Below are positions 1 to 5,758 of a DNA stretch of 19,104 bases, piece by piece (position 1 is the first letter of the stretch; every line of letters starts with the position of its first letter). Location: contig JAPLXX010000066.1 in NCBI GenBank assembly GCA_026395855.1, positions 1-19,104 on the forward strand, written 5' to 3'. The notes beneath the pieces were generated by a model, which saw nothing but the letters and a program-made list of their open reading frames with translations, did no database searches and was not told the DNA's origin. The translations under genes were made by a program, and so were the position numbers. This stretch comes from Candidatus Pacearchaeota archaeon. Its GTDB lineage: Archaea > Nanobdellota > Nanobdellia > Pacearchaeales > GW2011-AR1.

Positions 1-261
1 AAGCATTTCTTCTCTTTTCTTTAATTTGACTTTCTCTTTCAGCTCTTCGCTTGTTAATTCTCCTGCAGCAATTTTTTCCTTAAGTTTCTTGGCCTTTGCT
101 AAAAGTGTTTTCTTCTTTCGTTCGATGTCTTCAGCGGACGAAGCAAGAACTTTGTTCTTTTTCTCTTCAAGACTTTTTTCTTCTGTAGTTGATTCTAATT
201 CAGCTTTTTTCTTAAGCTCTTCAGAAACTTCTTCTTTTGTTTCTGTTTTTTTCTTCGGCAT
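1..261 (-). CDS. Lys/Glu-rich protein, N-terminal 87 residues (runs off left edge)
   Basis: An open frame runs from an ATG at 261 down to position 1, so only the N-terminus is present. The visible 87 residues begin MPKKKTETKEEVSEEL and are almost entirely Lys, Glu, Leu, Ala and Ser. They are probably highly charged and helical, perhaps coiled-coil, with no recognisable catalytic motif. A TATA-like box at 281-291 lies about 26 nt upstream of the ATG and supports this start as a leaderless one. In many archaea rpoK and eno are followed by rps2, so this could be an N-terminally extended S2 or another ribosome-linked protein. No S2 core sequence is visible, so that is only a positional guess. Function not recognised. 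Confidence 0.6.
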   Translation of the reverse strand, partial: MPKKKTETKEEVSEELKKKAELESTTEEKSLEEKKNKVLASSAEDIERKKKTLLAKAKKLKEKIAAGELTSEELKEKVKLKKREEML

Positions 262-280
262 AGAAATTACTCGCAGAATT

Positions 281-291
281 AGTTTTTAAAG
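281..291 (-). promoter_or_regulatory. TATA-like box for the gene starting at 261
   Basis: Read on the minus strand this is CTTTAAAAACT, centred about 26 nt upstream of the ATG at 261. That is the usual archaeal TATA-to-start spacing for a leaderless message. Confidence 0.5.
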
Positions 292-326
292 GTTTTTGAT
301 GGGGGAAGTATAAGATAATTATGAAA

Positions 327-557
327 TTAAAATGATAACAATCTAACTAAGCCTTCAATTTCTTTTATATCTTTTTCTTTAGTGGGATGGCTTACAACAG
401 GGGTTGCATAAATTTTAATGCCCTGATATTCTGCTTTACCTGCTTGTATTTTTACAGAGTCAACTCCTGAAATTCCCATTGGCATTTTAGCCTTTTTAAG
501 ATAATCACATAAAGTCATATATTCTTCTTGGTTCAACATAGTAACTTCTATTCTCAT
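327..557 (-). CDS. Hypothetical protein, 76 aa
   Basis: This is a short standalone gene of unknown function. The open frame could begin at ATG 566 (79 aa). ATG 557 (protein MRIEVTMLNQEEY...) is preferred because the TATA-like box at 579-586 sits about 26 nt upstream of it, which suggests a leaderless start. The product looks like a small soluble alpha/beta protein with the central segment KMPMGISGVDSVKIQAGKAE. There is no cysteine cluster, signal peptide or membrane segment. It lies between the interrupted enolase and the Lys/Glu-rich gene, with its own promoter and not tightly coupled to either. The coding call rests on frame length, promoter fit and plausible composition. No family is recognised. 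Confidence 0.6.
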   Translation of the reverse strand: MRIEVTMLNQEEYMTLCDYLKKAKMPMGISGVDSVKIQAGKAEYQGIKIYATPVVSHPTKEKDIKEIEGLVRLLSF

Positions 558-578
558 AAAAATCATATAATGTACCTA

Positions 579-586
579 TATTTAAA
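579..586 (-). promoter_or_regulatory. TATA-like box for the 76 aa gene
   Basis: Minus-strand TTTAAATA, preceded by a purine-rich AGAAAGA that could act as a BRE. It is centred about 26 nt upstream of ATG 557, which favours that start over ATG 566. Confidence 0.5.
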
Positions 587-623
587 TCTTTCTATTCTGT
601 TACCCTTTTAGAATAACACCTAT

Positions 624-962
624 TTAAACTTTCAACTTCTTCTCAATCTCTATCAATCTTTTTATTTTGGTTTCCCTTTCCTTTCCTGTTATCCCGCACT
701 TGAAGAAATCAGCCTGGAAGCCGAAAGCCAAGTCAGCAAGAATGTCTTCTGTTGTTTCTCCGCTTCTGTGCGAGAAAACAATTTTTATATTGTGTTTTTT
801 AGCCAGCTCGCATACCTTTTTGACATCTATCAACGAGCCGTTCTGATTTGGTTTTACAATTATGGCATTTATGCTTTTTTCTTCTATAGCTTTTGCCAGC
901 CTTTTCTCATTTGTTACAGTCAAATCATCTCCCACTATGAGGGAATTTGGACATTTTTTCAA
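624..962 (-). CDS. eno: Enolase, C-terminal part (after in-frame stop)
   Basis: This is the C-terminal barrel portion of enolase (2-phosphoglycerate to phosphoenolpyruvate, glycolysis/gluconeogenesis). It is in the same reading frame as the upstream part and is separated from it only by TAA at 966-968. As an independent ORF it would start at TTG 962 and be 112 aa. Conserved enolase signatures are intact: GDDLTVTN holding the third metal-ligand Asp, the catalytic Lys in IIVKPNQNGSL, the His in FSHRSGETTEDILADLAFG, and a Lys in ADFFKCG near the C-terminus (yeast D320, K345, H373 and K396 by family comparison). This conservation argues against an old pseudogene. A GGAG at 976-979 lies 13 nt upstream of the TTG, a loose ribosome-binding site at best. 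It may be half of a split gene, a readthrough product, a fresh nonsense mutation or a sequencing error. Confidence 0.75.
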   Translation of the reverse strand: MKKCPNSLIVGDDLTVTNEKRLAKAIEEKSINAIIVKPNQNGSLIDVKKVCELAKKHNIKIVFSHRSGETTEDILADLAFGFQADFFKCGITGKERETKIKRLIEIEKKLKV

Positions 963-965
963 AAT

Positions 966-1781
966 TTATGAAAAACTCCGGAAATCTTCTTCAAAAAAAG
1001 GATCTTCTGCATAAAGCAGAGAGAAATTTTTTATCAGATTGGAAATATAGGAAAGCTGTTCTTCAGAATCGCGCGTTAAAAGAGGATTATGATAATGATA
1101 TTTTTTCCTTTTGTAAAAACTTGATGCAGCAATGTCAATTCCTATGTCAATTTTGCTGTTTTTTAAAATTTCCAAAACTTCTTTCTCGTTGAGGCTTGTT
1201 TGCCAGGCATCTTCATCCTCTTTTTTGGATTTAAAGTTTTCATCTTCTTTTTTCAGTGAGGTTTCAACAGCTTTTTTTATTTCTTTGTTTATTTCAAAAG
1301 CTTCTTTTACGCTTTTTGTTCTTGGAATAAGAAGAAATTCCTGGAAATCAGGCCTTTTGCCTTCAGAATGCATTCCGCCCCCAACGCAGTTTCCGACAAG
1401 CCTTGGAAATTTTCTTGCATTCGGATTTATCAGCTGCCATATCTGCTTTTTCTGCTCTTTTGCAAGCGCCTTAAGCACGGCAAATTCAAGGGCAATGCAG
1501 GTGTTTGCACCAACATGCCTTTCAACAATGTCTTCAATTCTTCTCAAATCCTCGAATTTTTCTATCTGCTCATCTGAAAAATAACTGCTGAACTGTTTTA
1601 GGGTTTTAATATCGCATTGCAGGTCTTTTTTATACGGTTTTGCCTCGTATTTTCCTTTTGATTTTCCATTAGGAGCACTTGAAGAAAACCCACCGACATT
1701 GGTTTTTATAGATACAGAAATGGTTTTTTCTTTTCTTGAATCAAGAATTGACTTGGCTGAAACGCTTTTTATTACAACCAT
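966..1781 (-). CDS. eno: Enolase, N-terminal part ending at in-frame TAA
   Basis: These are the first 271 residues of a divergent archaeal enolase. Visible family landmarks are SKGKYEAKPY in the mobile loop, the catalytic-site Glu in DFQEFLLIP (about residue 148, yeast E168), an acidic EDEDAW in place of the usual GDEGGF, the metal-ligand Asp in GIDIAASSFY (residue 216, yeast D246) and the metal-ligand Glu in AEDPFFEEDF (residue 259, yeast E295). The frame stops at codon 272 (TAA, 966-968) just before IVGDD, and the same frame continues as normal enolase. The combined length would be about 385 residues, slightly short of the usual 410-430. The start at ATG 1781 is supported by a TATA-like box about 27 nt upstream. 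This half alone lacks three catalytic or metal residues and should be inactive by itself. Confidence 0.85.
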   Translation of the reverse strand: MVVIKSVSAKSILDSRKEKTISVSIKTNVGGFSSSAPNGKSKGKYEAKPYKKDLQCDIKTLKQFSSYFSDEQIEKFEDLRRIEDIVERHVGANTCIALEFAVLKALAKEQKKQIWQLINPNARKFPRLVGNCVGGGMHSEGKRPDFQEFLLIPRTKSVKEAFEINKEIKKAVETSLKKEDENFKSKKEDEDAWQTSLNEKEVLEILKNSKIDIGIDIAASSFYKRKKYHYHNPLLTRDSEEQLSYISNLIKNFSLLYAEDPFFEEDFRSFS

Positions 1782-1802
1782 AATTCAATTTATGAAAAGT
1801 TA

Positions 1803-1814
1803 TTTATATATTTA
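1803..1814 (-). promoter_or_regulatory. TATA box of enolase
   Basis: Minus-strand AAATATATAAAT, centred about 27 nt upstream of the eno ATG at 1781. This indicates a leaderless transcript made separately from the rpoK/exosome operon, which ends at 1924. Confidence 0.6.
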
Positions 1815-1923
1815 TTGAAAAATTAGTGTACTCCTTTAATTTACTGGGATTTTGCATTAAAATTTTAATATAACTGAAAGAAGTGAAGCTATTAAGCGAG
1901 TGAAACGAGTGATATGCAAAGAA

Positions 1924-2307
1924 TTATTCTTCCGCGCTACTTTCTTCTTCTGCTAATTCTTCTTCCTGTTCTTCTTCAGGATTTACAAGAGTCATAATTT
2001 CTCCCTCTTTCGCAATCTCACCCTCTTCTGCAGCTTCTTTTTCTTCAATTTTCTCATCGGTCATTTTCTGCTCTTTCGGCCTCTTCAGAGCATCTTCTTT
2101 TTTCCCAGGGAAAGGCTTTTTTATGGAAATAGGAAGAACTTCTGATTCAAATTCAATCTCAGCTATTTTTAATGCGTCGTATTTTACTTTTTCCAAATCT
2201 TCTTTGCTTAGTTTAATTAGCAAAGGCGCATTCATTGCTATCTGCAGAGCCCTTGCTCCGAGAATCCTTGCTATTTCATATTTGGTGAACTTATCTGATT
2301 GTGGCAT
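1924..2307 (-). CDS. rpoK: DNA-directed RNA polymerase subunit K (Rpb6/omega homologue) with acidic tail
   Basis: RpoK is the small archaeal RNA polymerase subunit equivalent to eukaryotic Rpb6 and bacterial omega. It clamps and stabilises the largest subunit. The diagnostic core is FTKYEIARILGARALQIAM, followed by APLLIKL, IAEIEFESEVLPISIKK (residues about 7-65). The 127 aa length exceeds the usual 55-90 aa. The excess is a hydrophilic C-terminal extension rich in Glu and Lys that ends in a run of acidic residues, probably disordered. The ATG at 2307 follows the rrp42 stop by 1 nt, so the gene sits at the 3' end of the exosome operon and is probably co-transcribed. Archaea commonly place rpoK beside eno and rps2, and here eno lies directly downstream. 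Confidence 0.92.
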   Translation of the reverse strand: MPQSDKFTKYEIARILGARALQIAMNAPLLIKLSKEDLEKVKYDALKIAEIEFESEVLPISIKKPFPGKKEDALKRPKEQKMTDEKIEEKEAAEEGEIAKEGEIMTLVNPEEEQEEELAEEESSAEE

Positions 2308-2308
2308 C

Positions 2309-3109
2309 TTAATCTAATGACTTTTCTATGGTTGAAAAAACCTTCTTTCTCACTTTTTCTGTCATATCTATCATGTTTTCAAAATCTTCTATGTCTAATT
2401 CTCTGGAATTTCCTTTTTGTATAGAGGAAATTATTCCTTCAGGTGTTGCTCCGACAGTTACTCTTGCCTCTGAAATATCTTCTTCTTCTGTAGTCGGATC
2501 AACAAGCCAGAAATTTCCTATCTTGTACGCTGTTATGACTATCGGAATATCTTTTGAAAGAGGAATTTTTTTGTCTGTCAATTCTCCATAGATAACTCTT
2601 CCTGTTTCTTCGTTATACTTCGGCATTTTAGCTGATTTTAATGCAGCTATTGCTCCGATTCCTGCTGCATCTACCAGATTTCCGTCATCATTCAGAGAAT
2701 AAATGTCTATGTAAACCGCCCAGACCTTTTCCCCTTTTTTTATGCAGAGTTTTTCCATTTGTATGAACTTGCTTTCTCTTATTGCCCTGTCTGTTAGTCT
2801 TCCAATTTCCACAGCAGGGAATTTTGGAGGTCCGCTTTCAAATCTTTCAGAGCTCATTGGCGTAAGTTCTGCGCTTACAATGAGATTTCCCTTGTCAGCT
2901 GAATCAGGATAAGGCTCCATGACATCCATCTTGACTCCTACTATAACTTCTGTTTTTCCTATTCTGACTCTTGCAGAGCCTTCTGCTTTTTTTGAAACTC
3001 CAAGCTCTATTTCAATATCCCGAAATTCTTCAGGCTTTCTGTCGTCAAATCTTTTCCCTTTTTCAAGAAATTCCCTTATTCTGTCTCCTGTTATTTTTGA
3101 TGTTTCCAT
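2309..3109 (-). CDS. rrp42: Exosome complex subunit Rrp42
   Basis: Rrp42 is the non-catalytic RNase PH-type subunit of the archaeal exosome. It alternates with Rrp41 in the hexameric ring that degrades RNA 3' to 5' by phosphorolysis. The 266 aa length is normal for the family. Typical segments are the N-terminal helical lead-in and RFDDRKPEEFRDIEIELGV, ARVRIGKTEVIVGVKMDVMEP, ERFESGPPKFPAVEIGRLTDR, KVWAVYIDIYSLNDDGNLVD and VDPTTEEED. The extended N-terminus (ITGDRIREFLEKGKR) and the DDGNLVDA segment separate it from Rrp41. The ATG at 3109 follows the preceding stop as TAAAATG, so translation is coupled. The two ring subunits are normally adjacent. Here a 62 aa gene and a micro-ORF duplication lie between them. 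Confidence 0.95.
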   Translation of the reverse strand: METSKITGDRIREFLEKGKRFDDRKPEEFRDIEIELGVSKKAEGSARVRIGKTEVIVGVKMDVMEPYPDSADKGNLIVSAELTPMSSERFESGPPKFPAVEIGRLTDRAIRESKFIQMEKLCIKKGEKVWAVYIDIYSLNDDGNLVDAAGIGAIAALKSAKMPKYNEETGRVIYGELTDKKIPLSKDIPIVITAYKIGNFWLVDPTTEEEDISEARVTVGATPEGIISSIQKGNSRELDIEDFENMIDMTEKVRKKVFSTIEKSLD

Positions 3110-3110
3110 T

Positions 3111-3299
3111 TTATGCTATAACTCCTAAAAAATCTTCTCTTTCCCATTCTGTTCTTCCTTCTAGAGCTTTTAATTTTGCAGCTACTTCTCCTCTAAACCT
3201 TGCCACAAGCATGTTAGGATTTTCTGGAGCAGAGTTATCTCCATCATAATAATTTTCTCCATTACCGCCATAATTTGGTCTATTTTCTTTTTCTGTCAT
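3111..3299 (-). CDS. Hypothetical 62 aa protein inside the exosome operon
   Basis: This small unknown protein is encoded between rrp41 and rrp42. Its N-terminal third is Gly/Asn/Tyr-rich and probably disordered (PNYGGNGENYYDGDN). The rest (MLVARFRGEVAAKLKALEGRTEWEREDFLGVIA) looks like an amphipathic helix with a Trp-containing end. Its ATG overlaps the TGA of an upstream micro-ORF (ATGA), and its stop is followed by the rrp42 start as TAAAATG, so it appears translated in register with the operon. No cap-subunit (Csl4) zinc motif or other known domain is visible. Its position suggests an exosome-linked role, but this is inference. It could also be a lineage-specific insertion. Confidence 0.65.
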   Translation of the reverse strand: MTEKENRPNYGGNGENYYDGDNSAPENPNMLVARFRGEVAAKLKALEGRTEWEREDFLGVIA

Positions 3300-3379
3300 T
3301 TTACAACGCCTGTGACGCGAATTTCTTGTTCGCGAAACATTTTGGAAGATGATTGAAAATATTTTTTATTTGCTTTCAT
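3296..3379 (-). CDS. Micro-ORF 2 (27 aa), duplicated copy with 10-residue insertion
   Basis: The translation reads MKANKKYFQSSS, then KMFREQEIRV, then TGVVK. It is identical to micro-ORF 1 apart from the ten-residue insertion and its boundaries. The start overlaps the TGA of micro-ORF 1 (ATGA), and its own TGA overlaps the ATG of the 62 aa gene. A GGAG lies 7 nt upstream of this ATG, inside micro-ORF 1. Translation is plausible but unproven. The product may matter only for ribosome hand-over to the next gene. Alternatively the ORF is a by-product of a 50-bp tandem duplication in a spacer. Confidence 0.3.
   Translation of the reverse strand: MKANKKYFQSSSKMFREQEIRVTGVVK
3314..3343. repeat. 30-bp palindromic insertion element
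   Basis: This segment is present in one repeat copy and absent from the other, so its boundaries are defined to about 1 bp by comparison. It contains CGCGAA-TTTCTTG-TTCGCG, a 6-bp stem with a 7-nt loop, and keeps the reading frame (10 codons). The first 11 bases, GACGCGAATTT, followed by TTCGCG recur at 8445-8462 in front of another gene. Confidence 0.7.
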
Positions 3380-3429
3380 TTTACAACTCCTGTGGAAGAT
3401 GATTGAAAATATTTTTTATTTGCTTTCAT
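3376..3429 (-). CDS. Micro-ORF 1 (17 aa)
   Basis: The translation is MKANKKYFQSSSTGVVK. It starts one base after the rrp41 stop (TAAAATG, the junction form used elsewhere in this operon) and ends in a TGA that overlaps the next micro-ORF's ATG. It contains ACAGGAGTT, whose GGAG is spaced 7 nt from the next start, as expected for a ribosome-binding site. The short length makes the coding call tentative. Confidence 0.3.
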   Translation of the reverse strand: MKANKKYFQSSSTGVVK

Positions 3430-3430
3430 T

Positions 3431-4135
3431 TTAAAATTTTATAGACTCCTTTAAAGCTTTTTTTTGAACTTCATAAACTTCTTTGTTAGCTTTTCTTGCA
3501 AGCTTCAGAACTTCTTTAAGTTCCTTAGAATTAATTTTTCCGTCGAGTTGTATGTGCGTTATTTTTCCGCCTGTTGTGAGTGTTATCGGAATATCTGTTG
3601 CTCCTTCCCCTTCTTCAAAGTCTTCTTCTTCTTTTATCAAATCAACAACCAGGTTCTTGTCAAGCTTTCCTATTGAAACACTTGAAACCATTTCTTTCAT
3701 AGGAATCCCTGCATGAGCTAATGCAAGAGCAGCTGCGTTTATTCCGGCGCATCTTGTTGAAGCATTTGCCTGCAGAATATTTATGTGAACATCAACAACC
3801 ATGTTAGGATATTTATCAATCATTAATACAGGCTCCAGCGCCCATTCTGTTACTTTGCTTATTTCCATGCTTCTTCTGTTTGGTCCAGGTCTTGCTCTTT
3901 CAGATACAGAAAAACTAAGCATGTTGTAATTGCATCTCAGGGTTCCTTTTTCGGGATTTTGTGAATGCTGAGGATGCATTTTTTTAGGTCCGTAAACAGC
4001 AGCAATTGCGACAGTATCTCCGAATGAAAACATTGCGCTTCCGTCTGCATTTGGGATAACCCCCACTTTTGCAGTCATAGGTCTTGTTTCTTCAGGCTTT
4101 CTTCCGTCAGGGCGTTTGAAAACTTTTGGTGTCAT
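3431..4135 (-). CDS. rrp41: Exosome catalytic subunit Rrp41
   Basis: Rrp41 is the RNase PH-type catalytic subunit of the archaeal exosome and carries phosphorolytic 3'-5' degradation and tailing activity when paired with Rrp42. The 234 aa length is typical. Landmarks are KRPDGRKPEETRPMTAKVGV at the N-terminus, DTVAIAAVYGPKK, the RNA-contact arginines in SERARPGPNRRS, LQANASTRCAGINAAALALA, and the active-site acidic region LVVDLIKEEEDFEEGEGATDIPI. That region carries a few more residues than most relatives but keeps the Asp before IP. The start codon overlaps the rrp4 stop (ATGA). The gene ends in TAA followed immediately by micro-ORF 1. Confidence 0.95.
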   Translation of the reverse strand: MTPKVFKRPDGRKPEETRPMTAKVGVIPNADGSAMFSFGDTVAIAAVYGPKKMHPQHSQNPEKGTLRCNYNMLSFSVSERARPGPNRRSMEISKVTEWALEPVLMIDKYPNMVVDVHINILQANASTRCAGINAAALALAHAGIPMKEMVSSVSIGKLDKNLVVDLIKEEEDFEEGEGATDIPITLTTGGKITHIQLDGKINSKELKEVLKLARKANKEVYEVQKKALKESIKF

Positions 4136-4845
4136 TTTAATTTTTCTTCTCCTTCTTCTTTCTCAGCTTTTGCAGGCTTTTTATCTTTTTTATTTTTATC
4201 AAACCATGTCTGAACTTCTTCTGTAAGTCCTGAAGTGAAAGATTTTTCTGCAATGAACATTATTGCTCTTTTTACCAAAAGCTCATCTTCTATTTTATCC
4301 CCCTTAATCCATACTAATCCATTCTGTCCTACAGTAACATTACATCCTGTTTCTTTTTTTATCAGGTTTATCATGCTTCCTTCTTTTCCGATAACTCTCG
4401 GAACTTTGTTTGAATTTACTTTTATGATTATTCCTTCTTCTATCTTTCCTAAGCCTCTTAAATTTATTGTCAAATCTATTCCCCTTCCATTAACTCCAAA
4501 TATTTTTGCAACAACCATGTCATTGATGTCCATTACTTCGCTCATGCTGTCTTTGTTCACATATCTTGGTGTTTCTGAGACAGGCAAAAATGCTCCGATA
4601 GGGCAGTCAATATCTATCATCCATCCGTTGAAGGTTATATTTTCTACTTTTCCTATTACAACATTTCCTTTTCTTGGCTGATATGTTCCTGAAAGAGCAA
4701 TTACTCTTACAAGTCTGGCAGATTCTTCTGCAAGCCCGTATTTTATTGCAACAATATCTTCTCCTCTTTTTTCTGTTCCTTCTCCAGGGAGATATTCTTC
4801 TCCAGAAACAATTACTTCTCCAGGTATTACAACTTTTCTTTCCAT
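4132..4845 (-). CDS. rrp4: Exosome RNA-binding cap subunit Rrp4
   Basis: Rrp4 forms the trimeric cap on the exosome ring and feeds RNA into the central channel, with a preference for poly(A)-like ends. Order in the 237 aa product: an N-terminal beta domain (VVIPGEVIVSGEEYLPGEGT), an S1 domain at about residues 60-135 (GNVVIGKVENITFNGWMIDI) and a KH domain at about 145-205 with the GxxG loop GKEG at 163-166 (NKVPRVIGKEGSMINLI). A Lys/Glu-rich tail ends the protein. It follows SBDS as TAAAATG and overlaps rrp41 as ATGA, so the three are translationally coupled. No Csl4 or DnaG gene is visible here. Confidence 0.95.
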   Translation of the reverse strand: MERKVVIPGEVIVSGEEYLPGEGTEKRGEDIVAIKYGLAEESARLVRVIALSGTYQPRKGNVVIGKVENITFNGWMIDIDCPIGAFLPVSETPRYVNKDSMSEVMDINDMVVAKIFGVNGRGIDLTINLRGLGKIEEGIIIKVNSNKVPRVIGKEGSMINLIKKETGCNVTVGQNGLVWIKGDKIEDELLVKRAIMFIAEKSFTSGLTEEVQTWFDKNKKDKKPAKAEKEEGEEKLK

Positions 4846-4846
4846 T

Positions 4847-5524
4847 TTATTTTTCGTTTACCTCTTCTGTAACAGCACTTCCGTGCGTTATTGAATTTAA
4901 TTTATCATAAAAATCCATCAAAAGTCCTGAAGGAATGTTAATTGTTATTTCTAAATCTCCGTTTCCAAGCCAATTTTCATTTTCCTTATACTGGCTCAAA
5001 ATTCCATAAGCCTTTCCTGTGTGAACAGCAGGAACAGTAATCTTTATTTTCTTTGTCTGGAGCCTTATTGGAAGTATAGGGCTTATTTTTTCAATAATCT
5101 CATTCATTTGAGATTCAACAGGGGTGTTTTTTATGTTAACCTGTGCTTGCTCTAAAGCATTTTTTATTCTTTCAGATGTATGGGGATTTCCTGTTTTAGG
5201 ATCTGTTGCATTTCGACTCAGAAAATCAATTACCTGCTTTACTTTATTTTCTCTTGCTTCATCCCGGTGTTCTTGAGTCAGGAGAACTTCTCCGTTTTTT
5301 ACAATTCTTGATGCAATAGCATTTATGTCATTTGTTCCAAAAGCATCTTTCAGATCTTTTTCAGAAGCTTTCAAGCCTCTTTTGGAATCTGTGAAAACCA
5401 AATCAGTGTCAAGAAAATCAATATTTGTAGACAGCCCTCTTTTGAATTTTAAAGCCCTGTCCAAATCAACTATAATTTCAAAAGGTTTTCCAGTCTGCTT
5501 TATTCTTGCTGTTGTTTGAGTCAT
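4847..5524 (-). CDS. sbds: SBDS/Sdo1-family ribosome maturation protein
   Basis: This is the archaeal homologue of the Shwachman-Bodian-Diamond protein, known in eukaryotes for releasing eIF6 from nascent large subunits and in archaea for its place in the exosome operon. The 225 aa product has the expected three-domain layout. An N-terminal FYSH-like domain (residues about 1-90, with LDTDLVFTDSKRGLKASEKDL and NGEVLLTQEHRDE) is followed by a helical middle domain (DFLSRNATDPKTGNPHTSER) and a C-terminal ferredoxin-like domain (IRLQTKKIKITVPAVHTGKA onward). The start overlaps the stop of the 78 aa gene (ATGA). Confidence 0.95.
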   Translation of the reverse strand: MTQTTARIKQTGKPFEIIVDLDRALKFKRGLSTNIDFLDTDLVFTDSKRGLKASEKDLKDAFGTNDINAIASRIVKNGEVLLTQEHRDEARENKVKQVIDFLSRNATDPKTGNPHTSERIKNALEQAQVNIKNTPVESQMNEIIEKISPILPIRLQTKKIKITVPAVHTGKAYGILSQYKENENWLGNGDLEITINIPSGLLMDFYDKLNSITHGSAVTEEVNEK

Positions 5525-5757
5525 ATTATTTTTTTCTTGGATAATTTTAATTCTAATTCATTACAGCCGTGAGAATGCCCTAAGAGGGTAGTTAATCTTC
5601 CACTTAAAAATGCACTAAAGATTTTTTCTGAAGTAATTCTTAACCAATCCGGGGTGGATACATGATTTATTTCAATTTTTTCTCTATTATGATACACCTC
5701 TGTTACATAACCCCCACTATTATCTTGCCTTAGAATAAATCTATATGTATTATTCAT
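5521..5757 (-). CDS. Hypothetical 78 aa protein between psmA and SBDS
   Basis: This unknown small protein is embedded in the proteasome/exosome operon. It starts 1 nt after the psmA stop and its TGA overlaps the SBDS ATG, so it is very likely translated. The sequence (MNNTYRFILRQDNSGGYVTE..., then DWLRITSEKIFSAFLSGRL, then HGCNELELKLSKKK) suggests a short beta hairpin, a helix and a basic C-terminus. No known motif is recognised. Most archaeal versions of this operon have psmA directly next to SBDS, so this is probably a lineage-specific insertion whose partners could be the proteasome or the ribosome-maturation factor. Confidence 0.7.
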   Translation of the reverse strand: MNNTYRFILRQDNSGGYVTEVYHNREKIEINHVSTPDWLRITSEKIFSAFLSGRLTTLLGHSHGCNELELKLSKKKII

Positions 5758-5758
5758 A

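Larger units (their letters stand above)
3296..3433 (-). repeat. 50-bp tandem duplication between rrp41 and the 62 aa gene
   Basis: A 41-bp stretch occurs identically at 3343-3383 and 3393-3433 with a 50-bp period. The further segment CATTTTACAACnCCTGTG is also duplicated (3297-3314 and 3377-3394), with one difference. The copy nearer the 62 aa gene is interrupted by 30 bp (3314-3343). Because 50 is not a multiple of three, each copy's ATG supplies the TGA that ends the previous copy. Confidence 0.9.

Noticed and set aside
1132..1584. 150-codon plus-strand ORF over enolase
   Set aside because: It is an antisense shadow of the enolase frame with Ser/Phe-rich composition typical of reverse-complement AT-rich coding DNA, and it has no promoter.
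3343..3433. Direct repeats that might be the start of a CRISPR array
   Set aside because: There are only two copies, spaced by 9 bp with no spacer-sized unique sequence, and they match a simple 50-bp tandem duplication with reading frames. No cas genes are nearby.
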